64,000 nt of DNA, from assembly GCA_016699575.1 (NCBI GenBank), contig CP064979.1, positions 2,108,001-2,172,000 on the forward strand. Direction: 5' to 3'. The DNA comes from Flavobacteriales bacterium. Lineage in GTDB: Bacteria; Bacteroidota; Bacteroidia; Flavobacteriales_F; PHOS-HE28. Positions 51,475 through 59,487 of the stretch are shown here, in pieces. Below the pieces are notes generated by a model. It worked only from the letters and a program-made list of their open reading frames with translations. It made no database searches and was not told the DNA's origin. Position 1 is the first letter of the stretch. Every line of letters starts with the position of its first letter. The position numbers and the translations under genes were made by a program.

Positions 51475-51496
51475 TATCCATTTCTCTTGGTGTTCT

Positions 51497-51823
51497 TCAG
51501 ATGCTGAAGCTCTCCCCGCACCCACAGGTACGTGAAGCATTGGGGTTCACGAACTGGAAGCCCTTGCCGTTGAGGCCGCCACTGAAATCGAGGGTGGTGC
51601 CCAGCAGGTACAGCAGGCTCTTCTTGTCCACCACCACCTTCACCCCGTTGTCCTCGAAGACCTTGTCGCCGTCTTTCATTTGGTCGTCGAACACGAGGTC
51701 GTACATGAGGCCGGAGCAACCTCCGCCTTTCACGCCTACGCGTACAAAGTGTTGGGGCCCACGTCCTTCCGTGCCAAGTAGTTTGGTGACCTCGCTCTTG
51801 GCGTTCTCGCTGACCTTGATCAT
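51497..51823 (-). CDS. A-type Fe-S carrier protein (SufA/IscA/ErpA family)
   Basis: A 108-residue protein carrying Fe-S clusters from the scaffold to target enzymes. Start MIKVSENAKSEVTKLLGTEG; the three conserved Cys are in VGVKGGGCSGLMYDLVF and SRTCGCGESFSI (C-G-C). LLYLLGTTLDFSGGLNGKGF is typical of the family. The ATG at 51823 gives the standard N-terminus; upstream open sequence to 52075 is antisense to dinB and unused. It is the first gene before sufB on the same strand, with a TAccTTTG box 41 bases upstream. Confidence 0.95.
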   Translation of the reverse strand: MIKVSENAKSEVTKLLGTEGRGPQHFVRVGVKGGGCSGLMYDLVFDDQMKDGDKVFEDNGVKVVVDKKSLLYLLGTTLDFSGGLNGKGFQFVNPNASRTCGCGESFSI

Positions 51824-51864
51824 TGGCTTGTGTGGAATGATTCTAAGCGAACCGTTCCGGCCCG

Positions 51865-51872
51865 CAAAGGTA
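51865..51872 (-). promoter_or_regulatory. -7 box of the sufA-sufB cluster
   Basis: TACCTTTG on the minus strand, a full match to TAnnTTTG, ends 41 bases before the sufA ATG. Confidence 0.5.
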
Positions 51873-51936
51873 CCTAGGAAGGGGGCAGTTTCCATGGGGG
51901 ATGAACTTCGATCGTGGAGACAATGCTCGCCCGCGC

Positions 51937-51944
51937 TACTTTCT
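51937..51944 (+). promoter_or_regulatory. Possible -7 box of dinB
   Basis: TACTTTCT ends 36 bases before the dinB ATG. No LexA-type palindrome was recognised between it and the start. Confidence 0.4.
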
Positions 51945-51980
51945 AGGCCCACGGATCGACGGAAAACCCGTCCGCCGCCC

Positions 51981-53207
51981 ATGAACGCCCTCGACCAACG
52001 CAACATCCTCCATCTCGATCTCGACAGCTTCTTCGTGAGCGTGGAGTGCATCGCCCGCCCGGAACTGAAGGGCAAGCCCGTGATGATCGGCGCCGACAGC
52101 GACCGCGGCGTGGTGGCCAGTTGCAGCTACGAGGCACGCGCCTTCGGCATCCGCAGCGCCATGCCCATGCGCATGGCCAAGCAGCTCTGTCCGGAGGCCA
52201 TCATCCTGCGCGGCAACAGCGGCGAGTACATGAAGAAGAGCGACGAGGTGACGGAGATCATCCGCAGCAAGGTGCCGCTGTTCGAGAAGACGAGCGTGGA
52301 CGAGTTCTACGTGGACTTCACCGGCACCGAGAAATTCTTCGGCGCGCTGAAGCTGGCCACCGAACTGCGCCAGTACATCAGCAAGGAAACGGGCCTGCCC
52401 AACAGCTTCGGGCTGAGCATCAACAAAACGGTGAGCAAGGTGGCCACCAATACCGCGAAGCCGAACAACTTCAGGCAGGTGGAACGCGGCACCGAGAAGC
52501 CCTTCCTCGCGCCGATGGCGATCGAGGCCATCCCCGGCGTGGGCGAGAAGACCGCGCACCTGCTGCGCAGCATGGGCGTGATGAAGATCCACACCATGCA
52601 GGAGCTGCCCATCGACCTGATGCAACGGGTGCTGGGCGAGCACGGCCCCGTGCTGTGGCGCAAGGCCAACGGCATCGACGACAGCCCCGTGATCGCGTGG
52701 CACGAGCGCAAGAGCATCAGCACGGAGCGCACCTTCGAGCGCGACACCATCGATGTGGTGAAGCTGCGCGGCATGCTCACCGCCATGGCCGAGAGCCTCG
52801 CCTTCCAACTGCGCAAGGGACAAAAGCTCACCAGCTGCGTGGCCGTGAAGGTGCGCTACGCCGATTTCGAAACGCACACGCAGCAACAGCGCATCGGCTA
52901 CACGGCCTGCGATCACATCATCCTGCCGCTGGTGCATGAGCTCTTCAGGAAACTCTATGACCGGCGCCAACGCATCCGCCTCATCGGGGTGCGCTTCAGC
53001 CACCTGGTGGGCGGCGGCCACCAAATGGATGCTTTCACCGATACCCAGGAGGCCATGAACCTCTACCAAGCCATGGACAAGATCCGCCAGCGCTTCGGCG
53101 ACCGCACCGTGATGCGCGCCAGCGGCATGGAGGCGCGCAGCATAGGCCGCATGGACAATCCCTTCGATGGGCAGGCGCCCGTGCTGCTGGCGAACAGGCG
53201 GACGTGA
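51981..53207 (+). CDS. dinB: DNA polymerase IV (DinB, Y family)
   Basis: A 408-residue translesion polymerase. Y-family motifs: ILHLDLDSFFVSVECIARPE (metal Asp), VVASCSYEARAFGIRSAMPM, LFEKTSVDEFYVDFTG (SxDE catalytic acids), LSINKTVSKVATNTAKPNNF and the helix-hairpin-helix IPGVGEKTAHLLRSMGV; the little-finger domain follows from about residue 240. It ends ...PVLLANRRT without a recognisable beta-clamp QLxLF peptide. The ATG at 51981 opens the palm domain directly. The last 24 coding bases recur 666 bases downstream (53848-53871), flanking an extra small gene. Confidence 0.96.
   Translation: MNALDQRNILHLDLDSFFVSVECIARPELKGKPVMIGADSDRGVVASCSYEARAFGIRSAMPMRMAKQLCPEAIILRGNSGEYMKKSDEVTEIIRSKVPLFEKTSVDEFYVDFTGTEKFFGALKLATELRQYISKETGLPNSFGLSINKTVSKVATNTAKPNNFRQVERGTEKPFLAPMAIEAIPGVGEKTAHLLRSMGVMKIHTMQELPIDLMQRVLGEHGPVLWRKANGIDDSPVIAWHERKSISTERTFERDTIDVVKLRGMLTAMAESLAFQLRKGQKLTSCVAVKVRYADFETHTQQQRIGYTACDHIILPLVHELFRKLYDRRQRIRLIGVRFSHLVGGGHQMDAFTDTQEAMNLYQAMDKIRQRFGDRTVMRASGMEARSIGRMDNPFDGQAPVLLANRRT
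53182..53205 (+). repeat. 24-bp direct repeat, copy 1 (3' end of dinB)
   Basis: The segment encoding the last residues of DinB (LLANRRT) is repeated exactly at 53848-53871. The distance between copies is 666 bases. Confidence 0.9.
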
Positions 53208-53261
53208 TGTAGGCGGGCGACGTTCAGGGAAGCCACATATTTGAGGTGGATCACACGCGCC

Positions 53262-53816
53262 TTGACAGTTGAGCAGTGCATAAAACTCGGACGGGGGACA
53301 GCCCTGATGTCGTTCCTGATGGGAACGATCATTGTCGCGCTTTACTACTGGACTTCATCAAGCGAACTGCTCATCGCGGGTTATTGGTTCATCGTTGTGG
53401 CAGCACTGGTCAACGTCGCTGTTCTGACCGCGCTGCTGGTAAAGGCATCCAAAGCGAGGACGGAGAAGAAGCTGCTGATCACTTGCGGACTGATGCTATT
53501 GAACATCCCTGTTGCGGTCGGGTACATGCTGTTGGTGGTGACACTGCTGGATACGATGCGGATCACGTTCACCAATATGACGAACACGCCCATTACTGAC
53601 ATCAGCATCGAGGGATGCGAGGCCGAGCACATCGACGAATTGGAGGTTGGGGAAAGCCGGACCGTCTGGATAAGCATCTCGGGCGATTGCGACATAGCCG
53701 TCGACTTTTTGTCCAATGGAACACGCAAGCGGGAAATCGTAGCCCCATACGTTACCTCTTCGATGGGACAGAAACTGGAACACAACATTGGTGGGCGACA
53801 TGGAACAGGTCTTTGA
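53262..53816 (+). CDS. Small membrane protein of unknown function between direct repeats
   Basis: A 184-residue protein with three hydrophobic helices (SFLMGTIIVALYYW, LIAGYWFIVVAALVNVAVLT, LMLLNIPVAVGYMLLVVTLL) and a C-terminal soluble beta domain of about 85 residues (ITFTNMTNTPITDISIEGCE, ESRTVWISISGDCDIAVDFL), with two Cys. No family recognised. The start is uncertain: no ATG precedes the first helix; TTG codons at 53241 and 53262 are possible, and an ATG at 53307 would still keep the helix. An ATATTTG box ends at 53243. It lies wholly between two exact 24-bp repeats, and its text looks less GC-rich than its neighbours, so it may have been inserted after dinB. Confidence 0.65.
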   Translation: MTVEQCIKLGRGTALMSFLMGTIIVALYYWTSSSELLIAGYWFIVVAALVNVAVLTALLVKASKARTEKKLLITCGLMLLNIPVAVGYMLLVVTLLDTMRITFTNMTNTPITDISIEGCEAEHIDELEVGESRTVWISISGDCDIAVDFLSNGTRKREIVAPYVTSSMGQKLEHNIGGRHGTGL

Positions 53817-53847
53817 AGTCGGGCTCCACGGATGAGCATAGCGCGGT

Positions 53848-53871
53848 TGCTGCTGGCGAACAGGCGGACGT
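53848..53871 (+). repeat. 24-bp direct repeat, copy 2
   Basis: Exact second copy of the dinB 3' end. In one frame it again reads LLLANRRT and stops (TAG), so it keeps the coding end of dinB as if the original stop region had been pushed downstream. Confidence 0.9.
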
Positions 53872-53974
53872 AGGACTTTCGTCGGGCGCAGCCCCCAACC
53901 ATCCATCACAACCCCAACGCCAACGCACCCTGCTCTTACGGCGGGTCCTTGGCTTGGCCACCTTGGCGCACCCC

Positions 53975-56395
53975 ATGTTCCGCAACTACCTCCTCATCGC
54001 TTGGCGCACGCTCAAGCGCGACAAGCTCTTCACGGCCCTCAACATCATCGGCCTGGCCATCGGTGTGGTGGCCTGCATGCTCATCTACATCTACGTGCAG
54101 GATGAACTGAGCTTCGATGCGCACCACGCCAAGAGCGACCGTACCTACCGCATCCAGTCGCACTTCAACTTCGGCGACCAGAGCGACGACTTCGGCCTCA
54201 CGCAGTTCGCCATGGTGCCCACGCTGCTGCAGGAGTACCCGGAGATCGAGAGCGGCAGCTGGCTCTACACCCTCAACAAGTGCAGCTTCAACTACAAGGG
54301 CCAGAACTTCATTGAGGACGATGGCTACTACGCCGACACGGCCTTCTTCCGCACCTTCGACTACCACTGGCTGAGCGGCGGGCCGCACGCGCTGGACGAG
54401 CCGGACAACCTGGTGATAACGCAGCGCCTGGCCAACGAGATGTTCGGCGCCGAGGAGCCCTTGGGCAAGTTGGTGGAACGCAACGGCCGCACCCTGAAGG
54501 TGGCGGGCGTCATCGACGAGAAGGCGTACAACACGCACATCGTGCCGGGTTGCTTCCTAAGTCTGCTGGGCATGCCGCCGCAGGCGCGCGAGCAACTCAT
54601 GAGCGGTTGGGGCCAGGTGAGCAGCTACGGCTACCTGGTGCTGGCGCCGGGCAGCACGGCCGAGACCTTCCAGCCCAAGATGGACGCCTTCATGAAGAAG
54701 TACATCCTGCCATTCTGGCAACAGGACGCGGGCTTCAAGGGCACAATGCGCTTCAACCTGGAACCGCTGAAGGATGTGCACTTCAACAACGACCTCATCT
54801 ACGACACGCCCAGGAAGGGCAACCGCGCGTACGTCACCTTGCTCAGCATCGTGGCGGTGCTCATCCTGGCCATTGCGTGCATCAACTACATCAACATGAG
54901 CACGGCCGATGCCACGCGCCGCGCCAAGGAGGTGGCCTTGCGGAAAGTCAGCGGTGCGCAGCGCGGGCAACTGGTGGTGCAGTTCATCGGCGGCAGCGTG
55001 CTCATTGCAGTGCTGGGCATTGTGGTGGCGTTGGTTCTGCTGAAGCTGGCCTTGCCCGTGTTCAACGAACTGAGCGGGAAGGAGATCGGCATGGGCCACG
55101 TGCTCAGCGGCGGTTTCGCGGGCGTGGTGATGCTCATCGTGCTGGCCATCGGCGTGCTCGCCGGCAGCTACCCGGCGTTCTTCCTCAGCCGTTTCGCGCC
55201 GCAGCTGCTGCTGAAGGAAGGCGTGGCCGGTGGGGCAGGGAAGGGGCGCGTGCGCAAAGTGCTCATGGCCGCGCAGTTCGGCATTGCGCTCTTCATGGTG
55301 GTGGGCACGCTGGCCGTGTTCGCGCAGTTGCATTGGCTGCGCACCAACGACATGGGCCTGCGCAAGGAGAACGTGCTGCTGGTGAAGATGCCATCGCCGC
55401 ATCCGGAAGACACCCTGAAGTGGGACGCCCTACGGCCCATGAAGACCGAGCTCATGCGCGAGAGCTTCGTAACGGCCGCGTCGTTCGCCGACAACACGCC
55501 GGGCGGCGGCACCCAACGCTGGGTGCTGCGCGCCAAAGGCCCGCAAGGCAACATCGACAAGCCGCTGCCGGCCATGAGCTGCGATGCCGACTACCCCGCG
55601 CTCATCGGCATGGAGTTCACGCAAGGGCGCACCTTCGATCCGAAGATCCCCACCGACCAGGACGGCAGCATCATCGTGAACGAAGCCCTGGTGAAGGCCT
55701 TCGGGTGGACGGACCCGCTGAACGAAAAGCTTTACGTGCCCGGGGACAGCGTGGACCAGGAACTGAAGATCATCGGGGTGGTGAAGGACTTCCACTACAC
55801 CAGCTTGCACACGCCCATCGAGCCCATCGCCATCTTCCAGGGCAACCCGCGCTACGGCGTGAACAACCTGCTGCTGCGCCTGGCCCCCGGCGATGTGCAA
55901 GCGCAGCTGAAGACGCTGGAAGGCCGCTTCAAGGCGCTGCAGCCGAACGCGCAATGGGACGCGACTTTCCTGGATGCCAGCATAGCCGAGCTCTACCAGG
56001 CCGAGGACAAGCTCTTCCGCGTGTTCTCCGCCTTCGCCGTGCTCACCATCCTGCTCACGGTGATGGGACTCTACGGTCTGGCCTACTTCACGGCACGGCA
56101 ACGCACGCGCGAGATCGGCATACGCCGCGTGATGGGCGCACCGGTGCTGGACATTGTGCGGCGCCTGAACACCGAGTTCGTGGTGCTGCTGGGGCTGGCG
56201 CTGCTGGTGGCGTTCCCGCTCGCCTTCTACGCCATTGGCCGCTGGCTGGAAACCTTCGCGTACCACACCACCATCTCACCGGTGCTCTACGCCGCTGCGC
56301 TGCTGCTCACGCTGTTGGTTACCGTGCTCACCGTTACCGTGCAGGCCTACCGCGCCGCCGTCGCCGATCCGGTGAAGGCGTTGAGGTATGAGTGA
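53975..56395 (+). CDS. FtsX/MacB-type ABC transporter permease, orphan
   Basis: An 806-residue inner-membrane protein with the double MacB-type layout: N-terminal helix (LFTALNIIGLAIGVVACMLI), a periplasmic MacB_PCD domain, three helices of the first FtsX domain (YVTLLSIVAVLILAIACINY, MSTADATRRAKEVALRKVSG), a second pseudo-repeat starting KVLMAAQFGIALFMVVGTLA, a second periplasmic domain (EFTQGRTFDPKIPTDQDGSI, GVVKDFHYTSLHTPIEPIAI) and a last FtsX domain (MGLYGLAYFTARQRTREIGI). Such permeases pump or shift envelope substrates in a mechanotransmission mode using a separate ATPase. No ATPase gene is nearby. The ATG at 53975 opens the first helix. Confidence 0.92.
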   Translation: MFRNYLLIAWRTLKRDKLFTALNIIGLAIGVVACMLIYIYVQDELSFDAHHAKSDRTYRIQSHFNFGDQSDDFGLTQFAMVPTLLQEYPEIESGSWLYTLNKCSFNYKGQNFIEDDGYYADTAFFRTFDYHWLSGGPHALDEPDNLVITQRLANEMFGAEEPLGKLVERNGRTLKVAGVIDEKAYNTHIVPGCFLSLLGMPPQAREQLMSGWGQVSSYGYLVLAPGSTAETFQPKMDAFMKKYILPFWQQDAGFKGTMRFNLEPLKDVHFNNDLIYDTPRKGNRAYVTLLSIVAVLILAIACINYINMSTADATRRAKEVALRKVSGAQRGQLVVQFIGGSVLIAVLGIVVALVLLKLALPVFNELSGKEIGMGHVLSGGFAGVVMLIVLAIGVLAGSYPAFFLSRFAPQLLLKEGVAGGAGKGRVRKVLMAAQFGIALFMVVGTLAVFAQLHWLRTNDMGLRKENVLLVKMPSPHPEDTLKWDALRPMKTELMRESFVTAASFADNTPGGGTQRWVLRAKGPQGNIDKPLPAMSCDADYPALIGMEFTQGRTFDPKIPTDQDGSIIVNEALVKAFGWTDPLNEKLYVPGDSVDQELKIIGVVKDFHYTSLHTPIEPIAIFQGNPRYGVNNLLLRLAPGDVQAQLKTLEGRFKALQPNAQWDATFLDASIAELYQAEDKLFRVFSAFAVLTILLTVMGLYGLAYFTARQRTREIGIRRVMGAPVLDIVRRLNTEFVVLLGLALLVAFPLAFYAIGRWLETFAYHTTISPVLYAAALLLTLLVTVLTVTVQAYRAAVADPVKALRYE

Positions 56396-56397
56396 GC

Positions 56398-57537
56398 TCA
56401 GTTGAGGACCATCTTCAACGTGGACCGGGCGCCACTTTCGTCCGCGATGCACACCACGTAGCTGCCGCGCGGCAATAGTGCCAGGTCCAGTGTGGTTGTG
56501 TTGCTGGGCGCCATGTGCACCGCGAGCACTTTGCGCCCCGACAGGTCGAAGATGGCCACACCGGTGATGCCCCGCCCGGAAACGGTGACGGCATCGGAGG
56601 CCGGTTGCGGGTACAGCACCGGACGCTGCACAGCGGCCGTGGGTGCCACGGAGAGCGTGCCGCACGCCAGCGTGTGCTGCTGGAAGAAGTCCCACATGAG
56701 GTCGTTGGCGTTCGCCACCTGCGAGGGCGGGTCGCCGATGCCGGTCTGCGCGCCGCCCGGCCAGCTGTGGCCGCCGTCGTGGGTCATGTACAGCAGCACT
56801 TCCTGCTGGCAATCGCATTGGTGCCAGCGCACCACGGTAAGGTCGGTATTGTCCAGCACGGTGTCGTTCAGCACGGCGCAATTGGCGTGCAGCGCGAAGG
56901 CCGTTTGCACGCTGTCCTGCGGCGAGTTGTAGTGGTTGCTCACGCCGTTGCCGATGCCGCCCAGGTAGGGCACGCTTTCGTCCAGGTAGGAGTGGATGCC
57001 GATGACGGGCACGGAGCGCGCGGGCTGGCACGCGTCGATGGTCATACTTGCGCTCACGGGTGCAATGGCCGCTAGGCGTTCGCTCAGTTCGCACGCCAGC
57101 CGGTAGCTCATGAAGCCGCCGTTGCTCATCCCGGTGGCGTAGATGCGCAGGGTGTCGATGGCCAGCTCGGTAATTAGGGTATCGAGCAGCGCATCGATGA
57201 AGCCGACATCGTCCACGTTGTTGTTCATGGCGTAGCCGCAGCACCCGCCCGCGTTCCAGGTGCGGATGTTGAGCGGACTGGCCACGCCATCTGGGTACAC
57301 CACGATGAAGCCTTCCTGCTCGGCCTTGTCGCTCAACAGCGATTGCGTTTCCAGCTGTGGGCCGCTGCCGAAACCGCCGTGCATGGCGATCACCAACGGC
57401 AATTGGGCCGATCCGTCGTACACCGAAGGCAATCGCACGGTGTATGTGCGTTGGAGGCCACCCACGAGGATGCTGTCCGGTTGAGCGGATAGCTGTAGCG
57501 CACAGAGCCCGAAGATGAACGTGGAAAGTCTAAGCAT
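56398..57537 (-). CDS. Secreted PHB-depolymerase/feruloyl-esterase-like hydrolase with T9SS domain
   Basis: A 379-residue exported alpha/beta hydrolase. Signal peptide MLRLSTFIFGLCALQLSAQ; LPLVIAMHGGFGSG forms the oxyanion region; the nucleophile Ser138 lies in YATGMSNGGFMSY; VPVIGIHSYLDESVPYLGG carries the acid; THDGGHSWPGGAQ the catalytic His. This is the LpqC/PHB depolymerase esterase family; natural substrates may be polyesters or plant-wall esters. The last 75 residues are a T9SS type-A domain (LYPQPASDAVTVSGRG, VAIFDLSGRKVLAVHM, ALLPRGSYVVCIADESG). It is convergent with the permease gene, 2 bases apart, and lies 61 bases after the FMN reductase. Confidence 0.92.
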   Translation of the reverse strand: MLRLSTFIFGLCALQLSAQPDSILVGGLQRTYTVRLPSVYDGSAQLPLVIAMHGGFGSGPQLETQSLLSDKAEQEGFIVVYPDGVASPLNIRTWNAGGCCGYAMNNNVDDVGFIDALLDTLITELAIDTLRIYATGMSNGGFMSYRLACELSERLAAIAPVSASMTIDACQPARSVPVIGIHSYLDESVPYLGGIGNGVSNHYNSPQDSVQTAFALHANCAVLNDTVLDNTDLTVVRWHQCDCQQEVLLYMTHDGGHSWPGGAQTGIGDPPSQVANANDLMWDFFQQHTLACGTLSVAPTAAVQRPVLYPQPASDAVTVSGRGITGVAIFDLSGRKVLAVHMAPSNTTTLDLALLPRGSYVVCIADESGARSTLKMVLN

Positions 57538-57598
57538 GTGGAAGTTCTTACCGGTTGGGACGTGCACGAGAGGAAAAGGTTCAACGATCCCGGTCGGG

Positions 57599-58156
57599 TC
57601 AGGCCTGCATCCTCTTCTTGGCCTCAATGGCCCACAGTAGCTCATCCATGAAGGCCTTGGTGCGCTTGGCCCATCCCTCGGGGTCGGCGGGCGTGCCGTC
57701 CTCACCGAAGGCTTCCTGCACCTTGGGCACGGGCAGCATGGCGGGCACCACCCAGCCTTTGATCTTCCAGAGGGCGAACACGAGCGAGGTGATGCACTGC
57801 ATGCCGCCGAAGGCACCACCGCTCACGGTGCTGATGGCGATGGGCTTCTTGGCCCAATCGTCGGTGAGCAGGTCCAGCACGTTCTTCAGGCTGGCGGGTG
57901 CGCTCCCGTTGTACTCGGGGGTTACGATCACCACGCCATCGGCCTTGCGGATGCGCTCCGCGAAATCGACAACGCTAGCGGCCGGTTCCTTCATGTTCTT
58001 GATGCGCTCATCGAAGAGCGGGAAGTTGAACGCGAGCAGATCGAGCATATCCACGGTGTGGCCGCTCTGCTCGATGGTGCGTTGGAGATGAAGGGCCACG
58101 CGGTGGCTCTTACGACCGGTGCGCACGCTGGCGCTGATGAGGGCGATGTGTGCCAT
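57599..58156 (-). CDS. NADPH-dependent FMN reductase family protein
   Basis: A 185-residue flavodoxin-like protein that probably reduces FMN, quinones or azo dyes with NAD(P)H. Start MAHIALISASVRTGRKSHRV (phosphate-binding loop), then LAFNFPLFDERI, the flavin loop VVIVTPEYNGSAPASLKNVL and ISTVSGGAFGGMQCITSL. Length and motifs fit the NADPH-dependent FMN reductase family. The ATG at 58156 lies 38 bases after the TolC stop, so it may be read from the efflux operon. Physiological substrate unknown. Confidence 0.93.
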   Translation of the reverse strand: MAHIALISASVRTGRKSHRVALHLQRTIEQSGHTVDMLDLLAFNFPLFDERIKNMKEPAASVVDFAERIRKADGVVIVTPEYNGSAPASLKNVLDLLTDDWAKKPIAISTVSGGAFGGMQCITSLVFALWKIKGWVVPAMLPVPKVQEAFGEDGTPADPEGWAKRTKAFMDELLWAIEAKKRMQA

Positions 58157-58194
58157 GTTCAGTTGTTCGTTCGTGATGTTGATCTGGTCCCCGT

Positions 58195-59487
58195 TCACAC
58201 CAACCTTCCTGCCAGCCACTTCAGTTGCAGCTCCGCCAGCTTCGCCTCGTAGCGCGCCACCAGCAAGCGCTGTTCAGCATTCACCAGACCAAGCTGCACA
58301 TCGCGCAACTCCACGGCGGAGATGGAGCCGATGCGATAGCTCTCCAGTGCCACATCGCTCTGCGTGCGCGCACCGGTGAGGTTCTGCTCTTCCAGGGCCA
58401 CGCGCTGGTTGGCAGTGGTGTAGGTCGTCCACGCGTTAAGGATGCTCTCCTCCAAATTGAGTTCCGCCTGTTGGGTGGTGAGCGCGGCCTGCTCGCGGCT
58501 CAATTTGGCCACTTCCATCGCACTGCGCGCCTGGAAGCCGCGGAACAACGGGATGCTCAAGCGCGCGCCGTAATCCGGACCGAGCGCCTGGTTGCTTTGC
58601 AGGATGCCCACTGCACTAGTGCTCTTGGTGTAGCTGTAGTTCGCGAAGATGTCCACCTGTGGAAGGAGCGCACCGCGCAGTTCCTTCACGCTGAGGTCCG
58701 CCGCGATCTGTTGTTGACGGGTCTGTTGCAGTGTACTGTTCGCTTGACGTGCGGCTTGCTGGATCTGTGCAAGGTCCAGCGGTTCAGTACCCGGCACTTC
58801 CGCAGCGACTTCCACCGGCGTGGATGGATCGCGGCCCATGAGCGCGTTGAGCCGTGAAGCGGTCACGGCTTCCTGCACGTGCAGGTCGAGTACGAGGGCG
58901 CTGTCGGTGCTGAGGTCGAGGCGGGCCTGCACCAGGTTCAATCCGCTGGCGCTGCCGATGCGCGCGCCGGTCTCGGTGATGCTCAGGCGTTCGCTGCTGA
59001 TCCGCACGCCTTCGCGCTGCACACCGATGGCTTTGCGCACCTGCACGAGCTGGTAGTAAGCGGCGAGCACGTTGTAGGTCGTGGCCTCGATCTGCTGTTT
59101 CAGTTGAGTCTGACCGATCAGCTCCAACGCTTCGAGCCTGTCCTTTGTCGCGAACATCGCCAGGCCATTGAAGACGGTCCAGTTCAGTTGCACGGCGGCA
59201 TCCAGCACACGCTGGTCGGCATTGTCAGCTTCGCGTGTTTCCCCGCTGAAGAAGGTCTGCTTCGTGCTGCTGTTGTCGATGCTGTACTGCCCGACGGCAT
59301 CCACCGTGGGCAGCATGCCCGCGTTCTCCGCGCTGTTCAGCAGCTCGGCGCTCTTGGCATCGAGGTGCGCCAGACGGACACCGTGGTTCTGCTCCACAGC
59401 GATACCCACGGCTTCTTCGGCGGTGAGTACCTGTGCTGGAATGATCAGCGAAGGCAATAGGAACAAGAAGGCCAGTAGCGTTCTCAT
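58195..59487 (-). CDS. TolC-family outer-membrane efflux protein
   Basis: A 430-residue outer-membrane channel with a signal peptide (MRTLLAFLFLLPSLIIPAQ) and the two TolC-type helical repeats: LTAEEAVGIAVEQNHGVRLA, the QLNWTVFNGLAMFATKDRLE strand-helix region, LDLAQIQQAARQANSTLQQT and LSIPLFRGFQARSAMEVAKL. It connects the RND pump and adaptor to the outside. Its ATG overlaps the pump stop by four bases. Length is typical. Confidence 0.95.
   Translation of the reverse strand: MRTLLAFLFLLPSLIIPAQVLTAEEAVGIAVEQNHGVRLAHLDAKSAELLNSAENAGMLPTVDAVGQYSIDNSSTKQTFFSGETREADNADQRVLDAAVQLNWTVFNGLAMFATKDRLEALELIGQTQLKQQIEATTYNVLAAYYQLVQVRKAIGVQREGVRISSERLSITETGARIGSASGLNLVQARLDLSTDSALVLDLHVQEAVTASRLNALMGRDPSTPVEVAAEVPGTEPLDLAQIQQAARQANSTLQQTRQQQIAADLSVKELRGALLPQVDIFANYSYTKSTSAVGILQSNQALGPDYGARLSIPLFRGFQARSAMEVAKLSREQAALTTQQAELNLEESILNAWTTYTTANQRVALEEQNLTGARTQSDVALESYRIGSISAVELRDVQLGLVNAEQRLLVARYEAKLAELQLKWLAGRLV

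Noticed and set aside
51402..51719. A minus-strand 105-codon frame overlapping sufA
   Set aside because: It is out of frame with the conserved SufA sequence and runs through the GCAAAG repeat.
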